Shown: in pieces, positions 33,272 through 40,593 of the stretch | Position numbering within the stretch: position 1 is the first letter of the stretch | How the letters are laid out: each line of letters opens with the position of its first letter | Source: Actinomadura barringtoniae | GTDB lineage: Bacteria > Actinomycetota > Actinomycetes > Streptosporangiales > Streptosporangiaceae | Assembly: GCF_017573505.1 (NCBI RefSeq) | Contig: NZ_JAGEOJ010000039.1 | Location: forward strand, 1-64,000 | Direction: 5' to 3' | Length of the DNA: 64,000 nucleotides | Translations under genes and position numbers: made by a program | The notes under the pieces: model-generated | What the model saw: the letters and a program-made list of their open reading frames with translations, nothing else | What the model was told of the DNA's origin: nothing | Database searches by the model: none

Positions 33272-33885
33272 AGCACCCCCGCCTGCTCCGCGCGGTGCAG
33301 ATACTCGGTGCTGGTGTTGGCGACCGGGAACGGCTCGTCCGGCACGTTCACGCCCAGCGCCTCGCACAGCGGCGCCCAGCCGCCCGCCACATCCAGCTCG
33401 ATCAGCCGGTCGGCAGGAACGGTGTCGCGTACCTCGGCCAGATGCGCCCGGTAGACCGCGAGCGCGAGGTCGCGCTCCTCGAAGCGCCCGCCGAACGTGC
33501 CCTGCCAGACGAGCCGTTCGATCACCTGGTCGCGCACGTTCGCGCCGGGATCGGCGGGCCGCGTGCGGTAGAGCGTCCGGGCCATGCTGGTGTACCAGGA
33601 CTCCGGGTCGCGGACGATCAGCAGCACCTTGGCGTTCGGGAACGCCTCGGCGAGCTCGCGCCAGTAGAACGCGGCGGGCCAGGCGATCGTCGAGGTGAAG
33701 CGGCCGAGCAGCCGGTCCAGGCCGGGGCCGCGGCCCTCGGTGACGCGCAGCCAATCCCTGGCGTGAGAGTCGTCGGTGAACAGCTCCCTCATGTAGTGGC
33801 AGGGACCGAACCCGAGCGTCTCCAGCGCCATCCGCGCCGACGACGTGCCGGTCCGCCCGAACGAGGCTCCGACGACCTTCAGCAT
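33268..33885 (-). CDS. Sulfotransferase (Sulfotransfer_4-like)
   Basis: A 205-residue PAPS-dependent sulfotransferase-like protein. The 5'-phosphosulfate loop is VVGASFGRTGTSSARMALE at residues 3-21, and the 3'-phosphate segment is KVLLIVRDPESWYTSMART. The start at 33885 (GGAGTCGC before ATG) is preferred over 33909, which has no ribosome binding site. It lies between the P450 and methyltransferase genes, overlapping the latter by four bases. A natural acceptor would be a tyrosine hydroxyl of the MRYWY-derived product; sulfation of such peptides would be unusual. The acceptor is inferred from context. Confidence 0.88.
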   Translation of the reverse strand: MLKVVGASFGRTGTSSARMALETLGFGPCHYMRELFTDDSHARDWLRVTEGRGPGLDRLLGRFTSTIAWPAAFYWRELAEAFPNAKVLLIVRDPESWYTSMARTLYRTRPADPGANVRDQVIERLVWQGTFGGRFEERDLALAVYRAHLAEVRDTVPADRLIELDVAGGWAPLCEALGVNVPDEPFPVANTSTEYLHRAEQAGVL

Positions 33886-33922
33886 GCGACTCCGTCCGCT
33901 CAGATCCATCCGGTCAGAGAAT

Positions 33923-35092
33923 TCAGGCCAGCGTGGCTTCGAAGTGGTCGAGGCTCCGCAGGGTCAGGTTCTTCTGGAACGTGGGCTCGCCGACCGCGCG
34001 CGTCTCCGGGTAGCGGGTGGCGAGCAGGTCGAGCACGACCCGCAGGAAGACGGCGCTGAACGGCTGGCCGAGGCAGGACTTCGGGCCGCGGCCGAAACCG
34101 AGATGCGGGTTCGGATGCCGGTCCAGCCTGACGAGGTTGGGCTCGGGGAAGCGGCCGGGATCGCGGTTGGCCGCGCCCAGCAGCAGGGTCACCGCCTGAC
34201 CGGCCTTGACCTGCGTCCCGCCGATCTCGACGTCGGTGACGCAGGCCCGCGCGACGGCCTGGATCGGCGAGGCGTACCGGACCAGCTCCTCGATCGCGCG
34301 CACGGGATCGGCGGCGGCCTGGACGTCCTTCAGCCCGACGGCCCGTTCGTGCAGGACGGCGGCGGCGATCAGCGCGAGCATCTTGCTGCCCGAGCTGTAG
34401 CCGCTGAACAGCAGGCCCCGGACGGTGTTGGCGAGGACGTCGGGCGCGATGCCCGAGGAGCCGGCCCGGCTCGCCACCGAGGCGAGCACGCCGGTCTCGG
34501 GCGGGTCGGCCAGCCAACCCTCGACGAGCACCGCGAGCTCCTCGTGCGCGGCCTGGACGGGCGCGGCGCGTTCAGGCCACAGCCCGGCGTCCATGCCCGC
34601 GCCGATCGCGCGGCCGATCCCGCTGAGCCAGGCGCCGTCCGGCTCGGGCACGCCCAGGTAGATCGCGGTCGCCGCCAGCGCGAGCGGCTCGGCCAGCTCG
34701 GTCACGACGTCGAACGACCGGCCCTCCAACCCGGCGAGGATCTCGGCGCAGCGGGCGGTGATGAGCGGCTCCATGGCCGCGCCGTCCGGCTCGCGCAGCG
34801 CCTCCATGAACGGGCGCCGCACGGTGGTGTGCTCGGGAGGGTCGAGAGTCAGCATGTTGATCGCGCGCGGCGGGACCCGTTCACCGACCCGGCGCCAGTC
34901 GGCCGCGAACCGGGTGCTGTCGCGCAGTACGGCCACGCAGTCGGCATGCCGGGTGAACATCCAGGACCCGAGCCGTTCGTAGAAGAACACCGGACGCTCG
35001 GCGCGGAGCCGGGCGTAGGCCGGATAGGGATCCGGCAGGGTCTCGGGGTGGGCCAGGGATAGGATCGGATCGTTGGACGCGTTTTCCAACAT
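33923..35092 (-). CDS. Cytochrome P450, candidate peptide cross-linking enzyme
   Basis: A 389-residue soluble bacterial P450. The heme motif is HLGFGRGPKSCLGQPFS, ExxR is in AIEELVRYASPIQAVAR, and the I-helix reads NTVRGLLFSGYSSGSKMLA. There the usual acidic residue and threonine (AGxET) are both serine-like, which is atypical for oxygen-activating P450s. TLDPPEHTTVRRPF is the conserved C-helix region. GGAG lies five bases before the ATG at 35092. It is the first gene of the leftward set that includes sulfotransferase, methyltransferase and the MRYWY pentapeptide ORF. By analogy with biarylitide P450s it would join aromatic side chains of Tyr-Trp-Tyr by a C-C, C-N or C-O bond. Confidence 0.92.
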   Translation of the reverse strand: MLENASNDPILSLAHPETLPDPYPAYARLRAERPVFFYERLGSWMFTRHADCVAVLRDSTRFAADWRRVGERVPPRAINMLTLDPPEHTTVRRPFMEALREPDGAAMEPLITARCAEILAGLEGRSFDVVTELAEPLALAATAIYLGVPEPDGAWLSGIGRAIGAGMDAGLWPERAAPVQAAHEELAVLVEGWLADPPETGVLASVASRAGSSGIAPDVLANTVRGLLFSGYSSGSKMLALIAAAVLHERAVGLKDVQAAADPVRAIEELVRYASPIQAVARACVTDVEIGGTQVKAGQAVTLLLGAANRDPGRFPEPNLVRLDRHPNPHLGFGRGPKSCLGQPFSAVFLRVVLDLLATRYPETRAVGEPTFQKNLTLRSLDHFEATLA

Positions 35093-35268
35093 GGGAGCTC
35101 CATCCGCCGCCAGCGAGATCAACACTGCGTCGCGGCGCCGCCCTGGAGTAGGGCACCTTCGGGGGACGAACCCCTCACGATCGTGTAGATCTGTGATCTT
35201 GACTTTGGCTCATTACTCAGTCAGGGACGAGAAAACCCGACGAGACAAGTCCGGGCAGGTCAGGGCAT

Positions 35269-35300
35269 AAAAAAACCGGCCACACGCGCCCGTGGCCGGT
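35269..35300 (-). terminator. Intrinsic terminator after the cholesterol oxidase gene
   Basis: A 9-bp stem (ACCGGCCAC with its complement) closes an 8-base loop and is followed on the minus strand by a seven-T run. This is a classical rho-independent terminator, placed just downstream of the oxidase stop. It separates that gene from the P450 promoter. Confidence 0.9.
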
Positions 35301-35320
35301 CATCGCGCCTGATCAGACCG

Positions 35321-36973
35321 CTAGAAGTCGGTGGCGATGATCTTCTCGATGTTCCGTTCGGCGAGCGCCGTGATGGTGACGAACGGATTCACGCTGGTGT
35401 TGCCGGGGATGAGCGAGCCGTCGATGGCGTAGAGGTTGCGGTAGCCCGCGAGCCGGCCGTAGTTGTCGGTGGCCTTGTTGAGGACCGCGCCGCCGAGCGG
35501 GTGGTAGGTGAGGTGGTCGCCCCAGATCTTGTACGTCCCGAACAGGTCGGTCCGGTAGATCGTGCCTTCCTTCGAGTTGATCTTGTCGAAGATCGTCTTG
35601 GCCATGTCGATGGAGGGCTGCTTCCAGGCGGTCTGCCAGTTGAGGTTGACCTTGGAGCCGTCCCAGCTGAACTGCGCCCGGTTCGGGTTCTTGGTGATGG
35701 ACAGGTAGAACGAGGCGTAGGTCTCGATGCCGGTCGGCAGCGGGGCGACCTCGGCGAACGCGCCGCCCGCCGTCCAGTTGTCGATCCCGCCGCAGGGGAT
35801 GCTGGCCTGCACCTTGCCGGTCGGGTCCCACAGGTGGTTGGCGCGGCCGCACATGACGTTACCGTTGTCGCCCCAGCCCTGGCCGATCTCGCCGTTCAGA
35901 CCGGGCAGCTTGCCGGTGGCCTTCAGCTTGACCAGCAGCTTGCTGGTGCCGACGCTGCCCGCCGCGAAGAACACCTTGTCGGCGAGGACGGTCTTGGTCG
36001 CGGTCACGTCGCCGCTGGTGTTCAGCTGCTCGATGACGACGGTGTACGAGCTTCCGGACGGGGTGACCGAGGCGACGCGGTGCAGCGGCGAGATGTTGAC
36101 GCGGCCGGTGCCCTTGGCCTGGGCGATGTAGGTCTTCTGGAGGGACTTCTTGCCGTAGTTGTTCCCGTAGAGGATCTCGCCGGCGACCGCCGACTTCGGC
36201 ACCGTCCCGGCGGCCTCCTGCTTCATGTAGTCCCAGTCGTAGACGTCGGGGACGAACACGAACGGGAAGTTGGAGCGCTGGGCCTGCTTACGGCCGACGC
36301 GCGCGAACTGGTAGCAGTCGACGGTGTCGAACCAGTTCGGGTCGATCAGCCCGACGCCGAGACCGGCGTTCGCGCGCGGGTAGTAGGTGTTGTACATCTC
36401 GTCGGCGTTCACCGTCGGGAGGATGGCGCCGAAGTTCTCGCGCTTGGGGGTGACGGCCATGCCGCCGTTCACCAGCGAGCCGCCGCCGACGCCGCGGCCC
36501 TGGTAGACGATGATGCCGCCGAACTCCTCGGCGTCCAGGACGCCGGTGTGCTTGGGGATGGTCTTGTCGATGGGGAAGCCGAGGAAGTTGCTGAGGGGCT
36601 GCTTGGTCTTGGTGCGGAGCCAGTAGGACCGCTCGTCGGGACTGGTCGTGTTGCAGAAGATCTTGCCGTCGGAGCCCGGGGTGTCCCAGGCCATGCCCAT
36701 CTCGACCATCTCGACGTTGATGCCCGCCTGGGCCATGCGGAGCGCCGCGACCGAACCGCCGTAGCCGGTACCGATCACCAGCACGGGGACGTGCGCGCCG
36801 TCGCCGATCGGCCCGGCCGCCGCTGCCGCCGCGGCTCTGACCGCCGCGCCGGCGGTGCCCTGAGGCAGCGCGCTCGCCGCGATCCCCAGTCCCACGATGG
36901 AACCGGTTCCAGCCATGAATCGACGGCGCGAGATGTGCGTGGTGTCTTCGCCACGCGGGGTGGTGTCACTCAT
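35321..36973 (-). CDS. Cholesterol oxidase (GMC family), Tat-exported
   Basis: A 550-residue GMC oxidoreductase of the class I cholesterol oxidase type, which oxidises 3-beta-hydroxysterols with non-covalent FAD. A twin-arginine signal (SRRRFMAGTGSIVGLGIAAS) gives export of folded protein. FAD binding is shown by VPVLVIGTGYGGSVAALRMA and by YQGRGVGGGSLVNGGMAV. The active-site His is in DHLTYHPLGGAVLNKATDN and the Asn in PGNTSVNPFVTITALAERN. The start at 36973 has GAGG eight bases before it. The gene is monocistronic with its own terminator. An AAGCAA palindrome lies in its upstream gap. Confidence 0.93.
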   Translation of the reverse strand: MSDTTPRGEDTTHISRRRFMAGTGSIVGLGIAASALPQGTAGAAVRAAAAAAAGPIGDGAHVPVLVIGTGYGGSVAALRMAQAGINVEMVEMGMAWDTPGSDGKIFCNTTSPDERSYWLRTKTKQPLSNFLGFPIDKTIPKHTGVLDAEEFGGIIVYQGRGVGGGSLVNGGMAVTPKRENFGAILPTVNADEMYNTYYPRANAGLGVGLIDPNWFDTVDCYQFARVGRKQAQRSNFPFVFVPDVYDWDYMKQEAAGTVPKSAVAGEILYGNNYGKKSLQKTYIAQAKGTGRVNISPLHRVASVTPSGSSYTVVIEQLNTSGDVTATKTVLADKVFFAAGSVGTSKLLVKLKATGKLPGLNGEIGQGWGDNGNVMCGRANHLWDPTGKVQASIPCGGIDNWTAGGAFAEVAPLPTGIETYASFYLSITKNPNRAQFSWDGSKVNLNWQTAWKQPSIDMAKTIFDKINSKEGTIYRTDLFGTYKIWGDHLTYHPLGGAVLNKATDNYGRLAGYRNLYAIDGSLIPGNTSVNPFVTITALAERNIEKIIATDF

Positions 36974-37056
36974 GTGACGTACCTCACTCTCGTCAGATGA
37001 GAACAAGTTCTACTCCCGAATGTGATTCAAGTCACTAGGTACCGAGAGGTAATTTC

Positions 37057-37072
37057 AAGCAAATGCTTGCTT
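37057..37072. promoter_or_regulatory. Perfect 6-4-6 palindrome upstream of cholesterol oxidase
   Basis: AAGCAA and TTGCTT are separated by ATGC, 84 bases upstream of the oxidase start and in the gap shared with the divergent SCO6745-family gene. The size and symmetry suit a dimeric regulator, but its identity is unknown. Confidence 0.45.
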
Positions 37073-37117
37073 CCTTAACGGCGCGTTGACCGAGCGGCGT
37101 GCCGGCTGTGCGGTCTG

Positions 37118-37147
37118 TTGACTGATCGTGCTCTTTAGAATTACGTT
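37118..37147 (+). promoter_or_regulatory. Probable promoter of a leaderless SCO6745-family message
   Basis: TTGACT (37118-37123) and TACGTT (37142-37147) are 18 bases apart, and the ATG at 37156 begins about nine bases after the -10 box with no ribosome binding site. Transcription would start close to the ATG, as in the many leaderless actinomycete messages. Confidence 0.5.
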
Positions 37148-37155
37148 CTAGTTTT

Positions 37156-37974
37156 ATGAAGGCAGCGAGGCAGGCCTGGAGACGGCTCGAGCCGGTGCAC
37201 GCGATGATCTATTTCGTGCCGGAGGGCGGGCAGCGGTACGCCGAGCTCGGCCTGGAGGGGGCGGGCGGCTACTTCGCCTCGCGCAGCGCCGTGTTCGGGC
37301 GCGCCTCGGCGGAGCTGGTGATCGCCACGTTCTACAACTTCAACCCGCGGCTGATCCGCACGGTGATCCCGGCCGCCTGGGACATCACCACCCCCGAGCA
37401 ACTGCTCGCCGCCCGCCTGGACGCCGCCGGGGCCGCGCTGAAGCGCGCGAAGATCGACGAGGTGCCCGGCCTGGACGAGACGCTCGCGCTCGCCCGCCGC
37501 GCCGCCGACGCCGCCTGTGAACGGCTCCAGGGCCGTCCGCTGTTCGCCGCGCACGCCGCGCTGGAGTACCCGGACGAGCCGATCCTCCAGCTCTGGCACG
37601 CGCAGACGTTGCTCCGCGAGTTCCGCGGCGACGGCCACATCGCCACGCTCGTGGACGAGGGCGTCGGGCCGCTCGAAGCGCTCGTCCTGCACGGCGCGAC
37701 CGGCACGATCCCCACGCCGTTCCTCAAGATGAGCCGCGCCTGGCCGGAGGAGGAGTGGGCCGCCACCGAGGAGGCACTGCGCGCACGCGGCCTCCTCGAC
37801 GGCGACGAGCTCACCGCCGAGGGCAAGGCTCTCCGCCAGCGCATCGAGGACCGTACCGACGCCCTGGCCCTCCCCGCCTACGAGGCGCTGGGCGAGGAGG
37901 GCTGTGAGCGGCTGGCCGAGCTGGCCCGGCCGTTCGGGCGTGCGGTCGTCGACGCCGGCCTGATGGGGATCTAG
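37156..37974 (+). CDS. SCO6745-family protein with C-terminal winged-helix-like domain
   Basis: A 272-residue actinomycete-specific protein. The conserved opening is LEPVHAMIYFVPEGGQRYAE, followed by GYFASRSAVFGRASAELVIA and FYNFNPRLIRTVIPAAWDIT. The C-terminal third (WPEEEWAATEEALRARGLLD onward) is helical and resembles a winged helix. The function of the family is unknown. No ribosome binding site precedes the ATG; a promoter-like pair immediately upstream suggests a leaderless message. It ends 9 bases before the convergent GH2 gene stop. Confidence 0.85.
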   Translation: MKAARQAWRRLEPVHAMIYFVPEGGQRYAELGLEGAGGYFASRSAVFGRASAELVIATFYNFNPRLIRTVIPAAWDITTPEQLLAARLDAAGAALKRAKIDEVPGLDETLALARRAADAACERLQGRPLFAAHAALEYPDEPILQLWHAQTLLREFRGDGHIATLVDEGVGPLEALVLHGATGTIPTPFLKMSRAWPEEEWAATEEALRARGLLDGDELTAEGKALRQRIEDRTDALALPAYEALGEEGCERLAELARPFGRAVVDAGLMGI

Positions 37975-37983
37975 CGGACCCGG

Positions 37984-40575
37984 CTAGCGGACCCGGACCG
38001 TTGTGGTCGGGATGTTGTAGCCGCGCAGCAGCAGGGTCGGGGTGCCCTGGAATTCCGCGTCGGCCTTGATGGTGGTCGACTCGCCCGGCCAGAGCGAGAC
38101 GTAGTTGTCGGAGTAGGTGATCGGCAGGACCTCGCCGCCGTTGACGGTGACCTCGGGCCGGACGAAGAAGGCGACGTTGGTCTTGCTGGTGTTGGTGAGG
38201 TCGATCGTCACGCCGGAACGGGTTCGCGTGGCGGTCGCCTTGACGTCGGGATTCTGCGCCAGCCTGCTCAGGCCGGACATGTCTCCGTACGTCGTGACCT
38301 CGGTGTAGTACCAGTCCGACTTGCTGCCCAGCTCATCCGGCTTGGTGGAGTTCCAGTAGAGGTTGTTGCTGACGACCTTGCCGGAGGAGTCCTTCAGCTG
38401 GAGCCGTACGAAATAGGTCGACGACAGGCCGCTGACCGCAGGCAGCGTCATGACCGCCGCCGAGCTGTTGGCCTCTGACGTCACCGCCGCCGTGGCCGTG
38501 TGCTTCTTGGCCAGGTCGGGGATGTTGTAGAACGTCGCCGTCGCGGTCAGCCCGCCTTGCTTGGCGAGCGTGGAATTGACGACGTAGACCTTCCTCGACG
38601 AATAGTCATAGGCGATGTGCACCGGCTCGGTCGCCTTCTTCGTGCCGAAGTAACCGCCGCCCGGCTTGAAGAAGTAGTCGTACAGATTCCAGTGCACGGC
38701 GGGCCAGGCGTTGTTGAGCATCCAGAAGATGGTCCCGAACGACTCGCTGTACTTGTGCGCGCTCCACGCCTCGAAGAAAGCACGCGTGTTCTCGTAGTTC
38801 TGGACCTCGGCCTTCTTGGCGTAGTCGGCCGCGCTCGTCGCCTTTCCATAACGGTCGTCGATGGCCTTGTCGTACGGCCCTGTATCGGCGAAGACGGTGC
38901 CCGGACGGCCCGCGTGGTAATTCCAGGCCGTACTGAGCGGCCATTGGTCGGACGGCGAGAGGAACTTGCGGACGCTGTCGTAGGGCGGCGGCGCCTGCGT
39001 GCCCTCCTCGGCCGTCGTGCCGAACGCGCTGCCCGCCTGCTTGGTGTCCCACCACAGCACCGGCGGCTCCCAGACGTACGGGCCGTCCATCTTCATGCCC
39101 GCGTCGTCGTTGGACCAGGTGGCGACGTTGTCGACGGTCGGGTTCTGCCAGTGCAGGTCCGCGCCGATCTTCTTGTACGCGGCCAGGTGCTCCGCGCTCG
39201 GCGGCTCGTCGCTGCCGTAGGTCCACACGAAGCCGCTCGCGTGGTGGCGCAGCGCGCGCATCTGGCTGTCGAGCGAGGCCTTGGCGACGTCGTACTGCTC
39301 GGCGGTCCACGTGGAGTCGTCCTGCCAGGCGCTGCAGCACACGAACCCGGCCATCACCATGATGCCGTTCTCGTCGGCGAGGTCGTAGAGCTCCTCGTTG
39401 CCGATCGTGCCTTCCATCCGGATCGTGTTGAGCCCCATGTCCTTGAGGTACTTGATGTGGGTCGCGTTGGTCCTGGTGTCCCAGCGCTGCATCAGGTCCC
39501 ACACGTAGCCGCCGCCCCGGAACAGGACGTTCTTGCCGTTCACCTTGTAGCCCGCCCAGGACGTGCCGTTCACCGTCTTGCGGTAGTCGGTGAACTGCCT
39601 GATCCCGAAGCGGATCGCCTTGGTGTCGGAGGCCGCGCCGCCGACGCCGGCCTTGAGACTGAGGTTGTAGAGCTCGGGCTTGCCGTACTGCAGCGGCCAC
39701 CACAGCGCCGGATCGGTCACGTGGATCGGCTTGAACGCGACCTCGCGCCGTTCGCCCGCCTTCAGCGAGAAGTTCTGGGAGAACGTGAGGGTCGGCTTGC
39801 CCGTCTTGGTGATGGTCCCGCCGACCTTCGCGGTGACCGGAGCGTCCGTGGCGTTCACCGCGTCGGCGTAGACGGTGAGGTCGGCCGAGTCGGTCTTGGG
39901 CAGCGGCAGCACGGTCTTGACGTACGGGTCGCGCAGCGCGACGGGCCCGGTCGTGTCCAGGCTCGTGTCGCCCCACAGGCCCGCGTTCATGTCGGGTGCC
40001 TCGGGGTTCCAGTCGACCGTGCAGATGGACAGGTCCTTGCAGCCGTGCTGAGGGGGAGTGACCAGGATCGCCAGGGCGTTGGACTGCCCGGGCTTGATGA
40101 GCTTGGAGACGTTGTACTCGTGCCGGACGAGCGTGCCGACCGCGTTGCCGTCAAGCTTGGTGCCGTTCAGCCAGATCTGCGCGCGGTAGCTGATGCCCTT
40201 GAAGCGCAGCCAGTACGCCTGGCCGGGCGCCTTCCGCGCGGCATCGAACTCCCCGCGGAACCACCAGTTCTGCTTGGTGAGGTCGGGGACGTTCTTCAGG
40301 TTCTGGCCGAAGTAGACGTCCTGGTAGACGTTGTTCTTCACCAGGCCGGCCAGCACGGTCGAGGGGAGTGAGACCGGGCTCCAGCCGCCGGTGTCGTAGC
40401 CGGGCTTGGAGATGACCTCACCGGTGTCGGTGACACCGTTCGCCGAGTGGAGCGCCCACCCCGACCGCAGGTTGTGCGAGCGGACCGAGGCCGCCGACGC
40501 GGTGCCGGTCTCGGCGGTCCCGACGGTCAGGAGCAGGAGCAGGGCAGTGAGCAGGGCTGAGACATACCTCTTCAC
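37984..40575 (-). CDS. Secreted GH2 glycosidase, exo-beta-D-glucosaminidase-like
   Basis: An 863-residue exported enzyme. Residues 1-29 form a signal peptide. The GH2 sugar-binding domain (WWFRGEFDAARKAPGQAYWL) and immunoglobulin-like domain precede a TIM barrel starting near VNGKNVLFRGGGYVWDLMQR. The barrel carries GFVWTYGSDEPPSAEHL (acid/base region) and AFGTTAEEGTQAPPPYD (nucleophile region), as in Streptomyces/Amycolatopsis exo-beta-glucosaminidases. C-terminal beta domains complete the usual length. Such enzymes release glucosamine from chitosan ends. It follows the GH20 gene by 18 bases, so both are probably co-expressed for chitin/chitosan use. Confidence 0.88.
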   Translation of the reverse strand: MKRYVSALLTALLLLLTVGTAETGTASAASVRSHNLRSGWALHSANGVTDTGEVISKPGYDTGGWSPVSLPSTVLAGLVKNNVYQDVYFGQNLKNVPDLTKQNWWFRGEFDAARKAPGQAYWLRFKGISYRAQIWLNGTKLDGNAVGTLVRHEYNVSKLIKPGQSNALAILVTPPQHGCKDLSICTVDWNPEAPDMNAGLWGDTSLDTTGPVALRDPYVKTVLPLPKTDSADLTVYADAVNATDAPVTAKVGGTITKTGKPTLTFSQNFSLKAGERREVAFKPIHVTDPALWWPLQYGKPELYNLSLKAGVGGAASDTKAIRFGIRQFTDYRKTVNGTSWAGYKVNGKNVLFRGGGYVWDLMQRWDTRTNATHIKYLKDMGLNTIRMEGTIGNEELYDLADENGIMVMAGFVCCSAWQDDSTWTAEQYDVAKASLDSQMRALRHHASGFVWTYGSDEPPSAEHLAAYKKIGADLHWQNPTVDNVATWSNDDAGMKMDGPYVWEPPVLWWDTKQAGSAFGTTAEEGTQAPPPYDSVRKFLSPSDQWPLSTAWNYHAGRPGTVFADTGPYDKAIDDRYGKATSAADYAKKAEVQNYENTRAFFEAWSAHKYSESFGTIFWMLNNAWPAVHWNLYDYFFKPGGGYFGTKKATEPVHIAYDYSSRKVYVVNSTLAKQGGLTATATFYNIPDLAKKHTATAAVTSEANSSAAVMTLPAVSGLSSTYFVRLQLKDSSGKVVSNNLYWNSTKPDELGSKSDWYYTEVTTYGDMSGLSRLAQNPDVKATATRTRSGVTIDLTNTSKTNVAFFVRPEVTVNGGEVLPITYSDNYVSLWPGESTTIKADAEFQGTPTLLLRGYNIPTTTVRVR

Positions 40576-40593
40576 GAGGGACTCCTCAGAATC

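Noticed and set aside
32486..33754. Long 422-codon version of the methyltransferase frame
   Set aside because: The upstream part overlaps the sulfotransferase gene almost completely and is Arg-rich noise; the real gene starts at the GTGA overlap near 33271.
30896..35092. Type II polyketide cluster, suggested by the PgaE-like hydroxylase and FrnE-type protein
   Set aside because: No ketosynthase, acyl carrier protein, cyclase or ketoreductase is present in or near the region.
38500..40371. 623-codon plus-strand frame opposite the GH2 gene
   Set aside because: It is antisense to a complete secreted glycosidase and has the Val/Gly/Arg-rich make-up of shadow frames.
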